From assembly GCA_030595125.1 (NCBI GenBank), contig JAUVDV010000011.1:1-64000 (forward strand): a stretch of 64,000 bases of DNA, given 5' to 3'. This stretch comes from Deltaproteobacteria bacterium (GTDB taxonomy: Bacteria; Myxococcota_A; Polyangia; JAAYKL01). Position 1 is the first letter of the stretch. Every line of letters starts with the position of its first letter. Made by a program: the position numbers and the translations under genes. Below are positions 42,107 to 51,354 of this stretch, one piece after another. Below the pieces are notes generated by a model, which saw only the letters and a program-made list of their open reading frames with translations, searched no databases and was not told the DNA's origin.

Positions 42107-43454
42107 ACTTTTGCATCCGGTACGCCAGAACGTGCCTGGGAATCATAAGGTAGACAGCCGCGCGGGAAACGTTTCCGTTCTTCAACTCCAATACGCGTTC
42201 AATCACACTCTTTTCGAGATCGAGAAGAGAGAGGCCGTCTTCTGGCAGCGGGGGTAGAACAGCGAACGCCAGGTTACTGTCCCGACCGTCGGATCGCATC
42301 CGTGATGGAAGGTCGTTTTCGCTGAGAGACTCCCCGGTGGCCAGCAGGACAAGACGCTGACAGACGTTCTCCAGCTCTCGCACGTTGCCCGGCCAATCGT
42401 AATTTTCAAGAGTTTTGAGGAGATCCTCGGGAATCGCCAGGCTGTCGTTCTGTCCGTGCAGCGCGACGAAGTGTCGCGCCAGTGGTTCCACGTCCTTGCG
42501 CCGATCGCGAAGAGGCGGCACCTCTACCTCCACTACGTTTATTCTGTAATACAAATCCTCCCTGAACCTGCCGGTCGCCACTTCGGTCTTCAGGTCACTG
42601 TTTGTTGCCGCTATTATTCGCACATCCACCGGCACCGGCACGTCGTCGCCAAGAACGTCAACAACCTTTTCCTGTATGACCCTGAGTAATTTGCCCTGCA
42701 GCGCGCCAGGCAGATCCGAGATCTCATCCATGAACAGAGTCCCGCCGGCGGCTTGCCGGAACCGTCCCATCCGATCCTTGTGCGCTCCCGTGAAGGCGCC
42801 CTTGCTGTGGCCGAACAGCTCGGACTCGAGTAGCTCCGACGGTATCGCCGCGGCGTTGACCGCGACAAAGGGCGCGTGAGCCCGGTCGCTCCTGGCATGA
42901 ATACGCCGGGCTACCAGCTCCTTACCCGTTCCGCTCTCTCCTGATACCAGTACCGTGGCATCGGATCGGGCAACGCGATCGGCCATTGCTATTGTTCGCT
43001 CCATTGGTCCGGAGTTGTGCAAAATTGGTCGCTCGACTCGGGCGGTCTTTATCCGCAGGTGCCTGACCTCCTGGGTGAGATCCCTGTTGGAAAGGGCCCT
43101 TGCCACCGTGAGAAGCAAATGCTCGCGGTTGAAAGGCTTTCCGATAAAGTCGTAGGCGCCGGCCTTCATAGCCTCGACAGCCAGCTCAACGTTGCCGTAG
43201 GCGGTGATCACCAGCACGGGCGTATCCGCCGAGCGCTTCTTCACCTGCGCGAGCACCTCCATCCCCGAGATGCCCGGCATGCGCACATCGGTTATCACCA
43301 GATCGTGTCGCTGAGGATCGAAGATCTCGATCCCCTGGTCTCCGGTTGCAGCTACGTCCACACTGTACCCGGCCTTCTCGAGATTGAAGGCCCCCATCTC
43401 CCTTCCGGATGCGTCATCTTCTATGAAAAGAATTCTGCTTGCCTTTTGAGTCAT
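42084..43454 (-). CDS. NtrC-type sigma-54 response regulator
   Basis: 456 residues from ATG 43454 (MTQKASRILF). An upstream extension exists but is not supported. Receiver domain (1-120) with IEDD and phospho-acceptor Asp56 (LVITDVRMPG). AAA+ domain with Walker A GESGTGKE, GAFTGA and WPGNVREL. Fis-type helix-turn-helix at the C-terminus (GNVSRAAVYLMIPRHVLAYRMQ). It probably activates the divergent sigma-54 promoters at 43923-43938 and 44099-44114 by binding the palindromes between them. Confidence 0.93.
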   Translation of the reverse strand: MTQKASRILFIEDDASGREMGAFNLEKAGYSVDVAATGDQGIEIFDPQRHDLVITDVRMPGISGMEVLAQVKKRSADTPVLVITAYGNVELAVEAMKAGAYDFIGKPFNREHLLLTVARALSNRDLTQEVRHLRIKTARVERPILHNSGPMERTIAMADRVARSDATVLVSGESGTGKELVARRIHARSDRAHAPFVAVNAAAIPSELLESELFGHSKGAFTGAHKDRMGRFRQAAGGTLFMDEISDLPGALQGKLLRVIQEKVVDVLGDDVPVPVDVRIIAATNSDLKTEVATGRFREDLYYRINVVEVEVPPLRDRRKDVEPLARHFVALHGQNDSLAIPEDLLKTLENYDWPGNVRELENVCQRLVLLATGESLSENDLPSRMRSDGRDSNLAFAVLPPLPEDGLSLLDLEKSVIERVLELKNGNVSRAAVYLMIPRHVLAYRMQKYGISKKS

Positions 43455-43556
43455 GTATATGAATTTACCCCTCTCCAAACCCAATGCAAAGGATTGACTC
43501 CGATGCCGCATATCGGCGATGTGCGTGGAAGAAGTTTGGCGGAGTCGCAAGACAAT

Positions 43557-43868
43557 CTATTTCGCGGAGTTGATGAACTTTTCCGGGTTCGCGTCGAACT
43601 GCGGTTTGCACCCGCCGCAGCAGAAGACGTAGTACTTTCCCTTGTACTTTGTGAACTCGGTCGTATTGCGCACAGTGAAATCGTGCCCCGTTACCAGGCA
43701 CCTGGCCTTTGTTCCAGGAGCGGGCATCTTGTCGAACGCCGCTGGTGCACCGGCTCCCTCCGGAACGCTTGTAACTTCTTCACCGTTACCAGATGCCGGA
43801 TCGGCGTTTGCCTGGTTTCCGAAAGCCGCCGCCAGTACTATTGCAAAGATCACAATTATCGGTTTCAT
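43557..43868 (-). CDS. Secreted YHS-domain protein
   Basis: 103 residues from ATG 43868, with AAGGAGA upstream. The frame extends further but without support. Signal peptide (1-22, ending NANA), short Pro/Glu linker, then a YHS domain: ARCLVTGHDFTV, YKGKYYVFCCGGCKPQFDANPEKF. YHS domains occur in metal-handling proteins and are often found with copper/silver efflux genes. The Cys residues CLVTGH and CCGGC could bind Cu(I) or Ag(I). It has its own sigma-54 promoter divergent from the cus operon. Confidence 0.87.
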   Translation of the reverse strand: MKPIIVIFAIVLAAAFGNQANADPASGNGEEVTSVPEGAGAPAAFDKMPAPGTKARCLVTGHDFTVRNTTEFTKYKGKYYVFCCGGCKPQFDANPEKFINSAK

Positions 43869-43922
43869 TTTCGTTCTCCTTTTCAGTGCTGAATGTCCAG
43901 CGAGTCTGTTTCCCCGAATACT

Positions 43923-43938
43923 GGCAATCGTCGTGCCA
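43923..43938 (-). promoter_or_regulatory. Sigma-54 promoter (minus strand) for the YHS gene
   Basis: On the minus strand TGGCACG-ACGA-TTGCC is a full consensus match. Start near 43911, about 43 bases before the YHS ATG. Confidence 0.8.
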
Positions 43939-43998
43939 ATAATGAGGGCCGCTTTTCCGTCAAGATTTCCACCAGCCACCGCAGGCCTTCGACAAACG

Positions 43999-44034
43999 TT
44001 CACAATAATGTGAATCGGTATTGAGAATATTCTC
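43999..44034. promoter_or_regulatory. Palindromes between divergent sigma-54 promoters
   Basis: TTCACA-ATAA-TGTGAA (43999-44014) and GAGAATATTCTC (44023-44034) are perfect dyads. They lie about 61 bases from the minus-strand -24 box and 65 bases from the plus-strand -24 box. This fits shared enhancer sites for the NtrC-type regulator encoded next door. Confidence 0.65.
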
Positions 44035-44098
44035 GAATTATTGAGCCCCGCCCCGCCCGGCCGATCGGCTCCCGGCGGCAAACGCTGGATGACTTCAG

Positions 44099-44114
44099 TG
44101 GCACGAACCTTGCC
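44099..44114 (+). promoter_or_regulatory. Sigma-54 promoter for the cus-type operon
   Basis: TGGCACG-AACC-TTGCC is a full consensus match. Start near 44125, giving a leader of about 14 bases containing GGAGG before the ATG at 44139. Confidence 0.82.
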
Positions 44115-44138
44115 CATGTACTTGGGTGGAGGATTCAG

Positions 44139-45464
44139 ATGCTCTTCAAGTTATCAAATTTTTCAACGGCTCTTCTGATAGCCATCACCACATGGCCCTC
44201 TCTTCTTTGGGCGAATGACGACATGGAGCAGCCGGCGGCCGAAACGGTCGAGATGGACAGGCTTGTCGATGAGGTGGTTCGCGTCAATCCAAGGCTGACT
44301 GCGATGGAGCGACAGGTCGCGGCTCTGAGAGAAAAAGCAGTTGCGGTGCAGACGTTGATGGACCCCATGATTGCCGTGGAGTATTCCAATTTCCCCTGGA
44401 ACACCTGGGCCCTGGGGGATTCTCCGATGACGGGAATACAGGTCAAGGTGGCGCAGACCCTTCCGTTCCCCGGCAAGAACGAGCGAAGAGAGGCAACGGC
44501 CCTGGCGCAGGCCGAAGTGAAGAGCCTGGAACGAGAGGAGTTGACCGTACAGCTCCGGGCCGCAGTGAAACAGAATTATCTGGCCCTGACCCTCGTACGC
44601 CAGTTGCGCGGCCTGTCTGAAGAACACATTGTCTCCATCGAGAAGCTCCTTGCGCGTGTCCGATTGAGATACGAGGTTGGAAAGGGTAACCAAAAAGACA
44701 TTCTGGGTCTCGAGTTACTCGGGGACAAGCTTGAAGATGAACTCGAGGATTTCGCAAGCAACGATCGGGAGCTTACGGCATCGATAAACAGCGCGCTCCA
44801 CAGAGACGCCAGGACATCAATAGCAACTCCGAAAGAGTCGGCTTCGGTATCGCCGGGTCACTCATACGAACAACTCCTCGAGCTCGCGCGGCAGTACCGG
44901 CCGAAGCTCGCTGTTTTCGAGCAGCGTTCCAGAGCCTCAAAGCTCGCCGCTGACCAGGCCGAATGGGAGCGTCGCCCGGATTTCACTGTCTGGCTCGGTT
45001 ATCGTTTTCGCATTGAAGCAGGCATGGATGATGGAACGGACTTCTTGTCCATAGGCGCTTCTGTACCGCTGCCGTTTGATTTTCTGGACACCGCGGATGC
45101 AAGGAAAGCCGGACAGTTAGAGCTGGCACAGGCCGCGCAGCATGGCAGGAGCGGCGCGCTGGACGACATTGCCTTTGGTCTGGAAAAGAGTCTCGCCGCT
45201 TGGCGAAGAGCGCTGTCAAAGGAAGAGACATATCGCGAGACGCTCGTGCCGCAGGCGCGAAGGACGCTGGACGCCGCCCTGTTGGCCTATGAGACGGATC
45301 GGACCGATTTTTTCTCCATCTATCGTGCCGAGCTGGACCTCATTGCGTTCGAGCGGACGATACGTACGGCCCGAATAACTACAGCGAAAATGAAGGTCGC
45401 CGTTGAAGCGCTGGTGGGAACGGACCTCGATGCCGCTGCTCGCGAACAGGAGAAAGCAAGGTGA
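44139..45464 (+). CDS. cusC: TolC-family outer-membrane factor (CusC-like)
   Basis: 441 residues. Signal peptide (1-24), then long helical segments (VNPRLTAMERQVAALREKAVAVQTLMDPMI; EERELTVQLRAAVKQNYLALTLVRQLRG) and strands typical of outer-membrane efflux proteins. No lipobox Cys. First gene of a three-gene HME-RND operon with GTGA overlap to the adaptor. Forms the outer channel for metal export. The copper/silver assignment rests on the permease and adaptor. Confidence 0.85.
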   Translation: MLFKLSNFSTALLIAITTWPSLLWANDDMEQPAAETVEMDRLVDEVVRVNPRLTAMERQVAALREKAVAVQTLMDPMIAVEYSNFPWNTWALGDSPMTGIQVKVAQTLPFPGKNERREATALAQAEVKSLEREELTVQLRAAVKQNYLALTLVRQLRGLSEEHIVSIEKLLARVRLRYEVGKGNQKDILGLELLGDKLEDELEDFASNDRELTASINSALHRDARTSIATPKESASVSPGHSYEQLLELARQYRPKLAVFEQRSRASKLAADQAEWERRPDFTVWLGYRFRIEAGMDDGTDFLSIGASVPLPFDFLDTADARKAGQLELAQAAQHGRSGALDDIAFGLEKSLAAWRRALSKEETYRETLVPQARRTLDAALLAYETDRTDFFSIYRAELDLIAFERTIRTARITTAKMKVAVEALVGTDLDAAAREQEKAR

Positions 45465-46735
45465 AGACTATGAAGAAGAACACGAGGAAGATCATCATAG
45501 TTGGAGCGGTGATCCTGTTGCTCGGCGGCGGTGCCCTGGCTGCGTACAAGCCCGTGTACGAAGATGAAGGTGAGAGTCCGGATGGAGATGACGGCAAGGC
45601 GATAACGATCGATCCGGTAGTGGTTCAGAATATGGGCGTGAGGGTGGCGAAGGTGGAGCACGGTCCCATATTCAGGCATGTCCGCACCATCGGAGAGGTG
45701 GTGGTCGCCGAGGACGAGGTCTCGGTTGTGAACCTGCGGTTCAGTGGATGGATTGAAAAGATCTTCGCCGACGAGACAGGTCAAGAGATCAAGAAGGGGC
45801 AGGCCCTGTTCGCCGTTTACTCTCCAGAATTGGTCGCCGCACAGGAAGAGTATCTCCTGGCGGTCCGCGCGGATGGGCCGGACAGCCGGTTGGCCCGCTC
45901 GACGGCGCGGAGATTGGAGCTCTGGGGAATAGGATCGAGATACTTGAAGCGGATTGTAAACAAGGGCAGGGCTTCGCGAAATATCACGATTACCTCTCCG
46001 CGATCCGGCTACGTGCTGCACAAAAACGTGGTTGAGGGAGCGCGAATTCAGGCAGGCGAAGATCTGTACAGAATCGGAAATCTCGATCGCATCTGGGTAA
46101 ACGCGGAGATCTACGAGCACGACGCAGCATGGGTCAGCGTTGGTCAGAAGGCCACTATGGAGTTGTCCTTCCAGGGCGGCAAGACCTGGGACGGGACTGT
46201 GTCCTATGTATATCCCACGCTGAACTCCAGAACTCGTACCCTTACGATCAGGCTCGAGTTCGAGAACGACGGTTTGAATTTGAAACCGGGGATGCTCGCG
46301 ACGGTCCGGATCGAGACGCGGCGCAAGGACCACGCAACGACGGTCCCATCTGAAGCGGTATTACATTCCGGTGAACGACGCCTCGTGTTTCTGGTCAAGG
46401 GTTACGGCAAGTACGAGCCGCGCGATGTTGTTACCGGGCTGGTGGCCGACAACAACAGAACCGAAATTATTAAAGGACTGACCAGCGGTACAGAAGTTGT
46501 TGTCTCCGGACAGTTCCTCCTGGATTCGGAGAGCCAGCTTCAGGAGGCGGTGCAAAAGCTGCTGGCAGCCCGCCTGCAAGTCAAAAAGGGACACGCAGGA
46601 AAAGAAGATCAAGTCGAAGCGGAGGCACAAACGGCCATGAACTACTGGACCTGCCCCATGCATCCCGAGGTGGTTCAGGAAGCCCCGGGAGCCTGCCCGC
46701 AGTGCGGCATGGATCTGGTGGAGAAGAAGTTATGA
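45461..46735 (+). CDS. cusB: RND efflux periplasmic adaptor with C-terminal heavy-metal-binding domain (CusB-like)
   Basis: 424 residues from GTG 45461 (AGGAG about 9 bases before; ATG 45470 is the alternative). An N-terminal anchor helix (about 10-30) precedes barrel-sandwich and beta-barrel segments (RFSGWIEKIFADETGQEIKKGQALFAVYSPEL; PGMLATVRIE). The last 30 residues form a heavy-metal-binding domain, WTCPMHPEVVQEAPGACPQCGMDLVEKK, typical of copper/silver systems. Bridges the inner-membrane pump and outer-membrane channel and may hand metal to the pump. ATGA overlap with the permease. Confidence 0.9.
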   Translation: MKTMKKNTRKIIIVGAVILLLGGGALAAYKPVYEDEGESPDGDDGKAITIDPVVVQNMGVRVAKVEHGPIFRHVRTIGEVVVAEDEVSVVNLRFSGWIEKIFADETGQEIKKGQALFAVYSPELVAAQEEYLLAVRADGPDSRLARSTARRLELWGIGSRYLKRIVNKGRASRNITITSPRSGYVLHKNVVEGARIQAGEDLYRIGNLDRIWVNAEIYEHDAAWVSVGQKATMELSFQGGKTWDGTVSYVYPTLNSRTRTLTIRLEFENDGLNLKPGMLATVRIETRRKDHATTVPSEAVLHSGERRLVFLVKGYGKYEPRDVVTGLVADNNRTEIIKGLTSGTEVVVSGQFLLDSESQLQEAVQKLLAARLQVKKGHAGKEDQVEAEAQTAMNYWTCPMHPEVVQEAPGACPQCGMDLVEKKL

Positions 46736-49700
46736 TTGGTTGGATAATAGAAAAGAGCGTCAAGAATCGATTCCTGGTCATGGTGTTTGTCGCCGTTGTA
46801 GTGGCGATGGGCGCTTGGGCGATGCTGAACACGCCGGTGGACGCCATCCCGGATTTATCCGATGTGCAGGTCATCGTCTTTACCGAGTATTCCGGCCAGT
46901 CGCCGCAAGTGGTCGAGGACCAGGTTACGTACCCACTGACCACCGCGATGTTGTCTGTGCCCTACGCAAAAACGGTACGCGGATACTCGTTCTTCGGGTT
47001 CTCCATGGTCTATGTGATCTTTGAAGATGGAACAGATCTGTATTGGGCCCGCTCGCGGGTGCTCGAATATCTGAACTTCGTCCAGGGGCGCTTGCCGGAA
47101 GGAACCACGCCGCAGATCGGCCCTGATGCGACCGGTGTGGGCTGGGTCTTTCAATATACTCTGACCTCTGATCGTCACGACCTGGCAGAGCTGAGATCAA
47201 TCCAGGACTGGTATTTGCGCTACGAGTTGATGAGTCTGCCCGGCGTCGCCGAGGTTGCCGGCGCAGGTGGGTACACCAGGCAGTATCAGGTGGAGGTCGA
47301 TCCCCTGAAGCTGCGCGCGTACGGACTCACCCTCGGGCAGATCAACATGGCGATTAAGGAGTCGAATATGGACGTGGGTGGGCGCCTCATCGAGATGGCC
47401 GAAACCGAGTTCATGGTGCGGGGGAAAGGATATATCGAGTCGATCGACGACCTGAAAAGGATCCCGGTTGCGGTAGACGTCAAGACGCACACTCCGATCA
47501 TGCTCTCGCAAGTGGCCAATATTGGACTCGGACCGGACATTCGGCGCGGTGTCATCGAGATGGGGGGCGAGGGTGAGGCTGTCTCCGGTATCGTCGTGAT
47601 GCGTTCGGGAGAAAACGCTCTGGAAGTCATCAAGGGAGTAAAGAAAAGACTGCAGGAACTCAAGGCAGGCTTGCCGGAGGGAATAGAGATCCATACCTCC
47701 TACGATCGATCATCTCTCATCATGCGCGCCATCGACACGCTGAAGACCAAACTGGTCGAGGAGATGATCGTCGTCGCAATAGTGATCATCCTGTTTCTGC
47801 TCCATGCGCGCTCGGCGCTCGTGGCGATCATCACGCTTCCGGCAGGAATTTTGATCAGCTTCGCGGTGATGAAACTGCTGGGAATAAGCGCCAACATCAT
47901 GAGCCTCGGTGGTATCGCCATAGCCATCGGGGTGATGGTGGATGCGTCTATCGTAATGGTCGAAAATCTCCATAAACACATGGAGAGAGACGTGGGGCTC
48001 TCGCATCAGGATGTCGTAATCAAGGCCGCAAAGGAGGTCGGTCCAGCCCTGTTCTTCTCGCTTTTGATCATCACCGTCAGTTTCTTACCGGTGTTCACCC
48101 TGGAACAACAAGAGGGCAGGCTCTTCTCGCCGCTGGCCTACACGAAGACATTCGCCATGGCCGCATCGGCTTTACTCGCGGTCACGATCATTCCCGTTCT
48201 GATGTACTACCTCGTGCGGGGGAAAATCTTGAGTGAGAAAAGACATCCGGTAAGCCGTTTCTTCATCTGGATCTACAAACCGAGTATTCGACTCGTTCTG
48301 AGATTCCCGGTCGCAACCATCCTGCTGGCGGTAGGAATAGCTGCGGCGTCGATCTGGCCGTACACCAGGCTCGGTTCCGAGTTTATGCCGCCGCTCAATG
48401 AGGGAGATCTGCTCTACATGCCGACCACGCCGCCGGGAATCAGCATAACCAAGGCAAAGGAGCTTTTGCAGCAAACCGACAAACTTATTGCGAAGCATCC
48501 CCAGGTGAAGCACGTGCTCGGCAAAATTGGACGAGCAGATACCGCCACCGACCCTGCGCCGCTGTCCATGATCGAGACTGTGATTCTGCTGAAAGACAAG
48601 TCGCAGTGGCCCAAGGGAAAGACCATCGAAGACATCATCGGAGAACTCGACGAGATGGTCCAATTCCCGGGGCTCACAAACTCGTGGACCATGCCGATCA
48701 AGACGCGTATCGACATGCTGGCCACCGGCATCAAGACGCCGGTCGGCATCAAGCTGATGGGAGATGACCTCGGCCAGCTCTCCGAGATCGGAGAGAAGAT
48801 TGAGGCGATGCTGAGAGAACTTCCCGATACCGCGTCTGCATATTCCGAAAGGGTCGTTGGTGGGAATTACGTGGACATCAAGATCCGGCGAGAGGATGCG
48901 GCGCGATACGGCCTTCGGGTCGCGCATGTTCAGGAAGTGGTGAGAAGCGCCATCGGCGGAATGAACGTGAGCTGGACAGTGGAGGGCCTCGAACGATATC
49001 CGATCAACGTGCGCTACCCGAGAGAGCTGAGAAACAATGTGCAAAAGCTCAGGGAGTTGACCGTCCCCACACCCATGGGGCACGCGGTGGCTCTTGCGCA
49101 AGTTGCCGACATCGAGATCGCCAGGGGGCCGCCGGCAATCAAGAGCGAGAACGCGCGCCGGACGGCGTGGATCTTTGTGGATCTGAAAACCTCCGATGTC
49201 GGCGGTTACGTCGAGAACGCGAAAAGGCTCATCTCCGAAAAGCTCGACCTTCCCAAAGGCGTCTCGATCGTCTGGTCGGGACAGTACGAATACATGGAGC
49301 GGGTCAGCGAACGGCTCTCCATGGTCATTCCCCTCACGCTGGTCGTTATCTTTGTGCTGCTATTTTTGCACTTTCGAAACGTGACGGAAAGCGCCATTGT
49401 CATGTTGACTTTGCCGTTCGCTCTCGTGGGCGGCGTCTGGCTTCTGTACTGGTTCGACTTCAACCTCTCGGTCGCCGTGGCCGTCGGCTTCATTGCGCTG
49501 GCCGGGCTGGCCGCCGAGACCGGCGTGGTCATGCTCGTCTATCTCGACGAGACCTTCGCTCGCTGGAAGGAAGAAGGACGAATCAGGACCATCGCCGACC
49601 TCAAGGCCATCGTCATCGAAGGCGCAGTGGACCGTGTCAGGCCCAAGCTCATGACCGTTATGACAACCACCATCGGTCTCTTGCCCATCATGTTCGGAAC

Positions 49701-49845
49701 CGAAACCGGTACTCGCATCATGAAACGTATCGCCGCGCCGATGGTCGGGGGAATGGTGTCTTCGACCATTCTCACGCTGGTGATCATCCCGGCGGTCTAT
49801 TTTCTGTGGAAGCGGATCCAGTGCAGAAAGGAGCTTGCCGGCTGA
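46732..49845 (+). CDS. cusA: HME-RND metal efflux permease (CusA-like)
   Basis: 1037 residues, family length. Twelve-helix RND layout with the two large periplasmic loops. Signatures: NTPVDAIPDLSDVQVIVFTEYSGQSPQVVEDQ near the N-terminus, GVGWVFQYTL, and NSWTMPIKTRIDMLATGIKTPVGIKLMG, which closely resemble CusA/SilA rather than CzcA. The proton-relay region LGGIAIAIGVMVDASIVMVEN is intact. Exports Cu(I)/Ag(I) using proton motive force. Starts at the ATG overlapping the cusB stop; convergent with the ATPase at 49876. Confidence 0.92.
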   Translation: MIGWIIEKSVKNRFLVMVFVAVVVAMGAWAMLNTPVDAIPDLSDVQVIVFTEYSGQSPQVVEDQVTYPLTTAMLSVPYAKTVRGYSFFGFSMVYVIFEDGTDLYWARSRVLEYLNFVQGRLPEGTTPQIGPDATGVGWVFQYTLTSDRHDLAELRSIQDWYLRYELMSLPGVAEVAGAGGYTRQYQVEVDPLKLRAYGLTLGQINMAIKESNMDVGGRLIEMAETEFMVRGKGYIESIDDLKRIPVAVDVKTHTPIMLSQVANIGLGPDIRRGVIEMGGEGEAVSGIVVMRSGENALEVIKGVKKRLQELKAGLPEGIEIHTSYDRSSLIMRAIDTLKTKLVEEMIVVAIVIILFLLHARSALVAIITLPAGILISFAVMKLLGISANIMSLGGIAIAIGVMVDASIVMVENLHKHMERDVGLSHQDVVIKAAKEVGPALFFSLLIITVSFLPVFTLEQQEGRLFSPLAYTKTFAMAASALLAVTIIPVLMYYLVRGKILSEKRHPVSRFFIWIYKPSIRLVLRFPVATILLAVGIAAASIWPYTRLGSEFMPPLNEGDLLYMPTTPPGISITKAKELLQQTDKLIAKHPQVKHVLGKIGRADTATDPAPLSMIETVILLKDKSQWPKGKTIEDIIGELDEMVQFPGLTNSWTMPIKTRIDMLATGIKTPVGIKLMGDDLGQLSEIGEKIEAMLRELPDTASAYSERVVGGNYVDIKIRREDAARYGLRVAHVQEVVRSAIGGMNVSWTVEGLERYPINVRYPRELRNNVQKLRELTVPTPMGHAVALAQVADIEIARGPPAIKSENARRTAWIFVDLKTSDVGGYVENAKRLISEKLDLPKGVSIVWSGQYEYMERVSERLSMVIPLTLVVIFVLLFLHFRNVTESAIVMLTLPFALVGGVWLLYWFDFNLSVAVAVGFIALAGLAAETGVVMLVYLDETFARWKEEGRIRTIADLKAIVIEGAVDRVRPKLMTVMTTTIGLLPIMFGTETGTRIMKRIAAPMVGGMVSSTILTLVIIPAVYFLWKRIQCRKELAG

Positions 49846-49875
49846 CGCTGTTCATCTCGGTCCAAAGATATGGCT

Positions 49876-51219
49876 CTATGCCGAAGGCTCGAGGGCGGGA
49901 TCCAGGAAGCGGGCAGCGAGGTAAAGGGGGTAGTATTGTTTGAGGCGGTTCGGGTTCAGGTTCATGTTTTGGGCGCTGAGTACAACTGCATAGGGAGGAG
50001 GGTACTTGCCCGAAAAGACCCGAAGGCTCTTGGCCTGGGTTACCCAGCCTGATTTGACCTCGACGGGAATGATCCGGCCCCTTGTTTCGCAGAGGAACTC
50101 CACCTCGGCGGAGGCCTCGCGCCAACACACCAGACTGTCCCGATCGGAGGCCACGAGTTCCTGGGCCACGAAGTTCTCGGCCAGGTAGCCCTTATAGGTT
50201 CCGAATTCGTAATCGAGAATAGCTTGAGGCGAGAGGCCCGCCAGGGCGCCGAGGATACCCACATCAAAAACAAACAGCTTGAAGACGTTGTCCCGCTCGT
50301 ATGCGGCAAAGGGGAGAAGTCCGCTGTTTACGATGGGCAGTTTTACGACCAGACCGGCTGTCGCCAGCCAGTCGATGGTGCTCGCCATTCCGGCGTACCC
50401 CCGGATGCCCGGCAGAACGCCCTTGAAAGAAAATTTTGGCGCGGAGCCGGTCACGTCCCGTCCGAGCTGGGCGGGCACCTGACTCCATAGACGGGTGAGG
50501 TGCATCGAGTTTTGCTTGCCCGAGTGCTTCGCCATGTCGGCCAGATAGGACTGAATCAGATCTTTCTGGAGCGACCGAACTGAGGGCAGTGCCCTGGGAA
50601 GATCGTCTCTGTTTCCAACAAACCCGGCCACCACCTCCGGCAGGCCACCTACGATCAAGTAGAGCTTGAAAACATCCCACAACCGCTCGTGCAAGATCTC
50701 CGAGCCAGGATTGTCGCTAATGATGGAGCGAAAGCCTTCGAGTAACAGGGGCTCGTCCCAGGCCATCAGGAACTCCTCAAAAGATAGAGGATACATAGAG
50801 ATGTGGGTGACCTTGCCCACCGGATACGAGGATTTCCCCAGCTGGACGCCAAGCAAGGATCCCGCTGCGGCGATGGCTAGCCGGGGCATCTGCTCAGCGA
50901 AATATTTGAGGCTTGTCAGAGCCTGTGGACACTGTTGGATTTCGTCGAGTATGAGCAGATCCTGCTCCAGGTTTATGACGGCGCCCAGTTCAAGTGAAAG
51001 ATCTCGGATGATTTGCTTTGGATCCAGACTGCCCGCAAATGCCTTCGCCACGCGTGCGTTCTCCTCGAAATTGATATAGCGGGTTGCCCGAAAATCAGAG
51101 GCGCCGAAGTGTTTCAGGGAGTAGGTCTTGCCGATCTGGCGAGTCCCCTGAAGGATCATTGGTTTTCGAGTCGGGTTCTTTCTCCAGCTTGAAAACCTGG
51201 CCTGGATCAGTCGCTTCAT
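49876..51219 (-). CDS. AAA ATPase of the DUF4143 family
   Basis: 447 residues. N-terminal AAA domain with Walker A GTRQIGKT and Walker B LLILDEIQQCP. The C-terminal DUF4143 part (about 200-420) ends in a nuclease-like E-x-F/E-V-K pattern (AEVEFLCETRG, IPVEVKSG). These proteins are common, patchily distributed and of unknown physiological role; toxin-antitoxin or defence links have been suggested. It sits between two metal-efflux operons with a distinctly AT-rich upstream region, so it may be a recent insertion. Confidence 0.88.
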   Translation of the reverse strand: MKRLIQARFSSWRKNPTRKPMILQGTRQIGKTYSLKHFGASDFRATRYINFEENARVAKAFAGSLDPKQIIRDLSLELGAVINLEQDLLILDEIQQCPQALTSLKYFAEQMPRLAIAAAGSLLGVQLGKSSYPVGKVTHISMYPLSFEEFLMAWDEPLLLEGFRSIISDNPGSEILHERLWDVFKLYLIVGGLPEVVAGFVGNRDDLPRALPSVRSLQKDLIQSYLADMAKHSGKQNSMHLTRLWSQVPAQLGRDVTGSAPKFSFKGVLPGIRGYAGMASTIDWLATAGLVVKLPIVNSGLLPFAAYERDNVFKLFVFDVGILGALAGLSPQAILDYEFGTYKGYLAENFVAQELVASDRDSLVCWREASAEVEFLCETRGRIIPVEVKSGWVTQAKSLRVFSGKYPPPYAVVLSAQNMNLNPNRLKQYYPLYLAARFLDPALEPSA

Positions 51220-51225
51220 GGGTAA

Positions 51226-51254
51226 AAAGTATCATTTTGTATAAAAGTTATCAA
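51226..51254 (-). promoter_or_regulatory. Possible sigma-70 promoter of the DUF4143 ATPase
   Basis: On the minus strand TTGATA, 17-base spacer and TACTTT lie in an AT-rich stretch. The -10 ends 6 bases before the ATG at 51219, which would make the transcript leaderless or nearly so. Confidence 0.4.
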
Positions 51255-51354
51255 GCATAATGTCCTGAATGGGTAATAAGTGGTATGACTTTTTCACTAA
51301 TCGGGGAGAAAATGCGGCCAGTTTGAGTCTCGGGTCTTGCTCCTCCACATAAGA

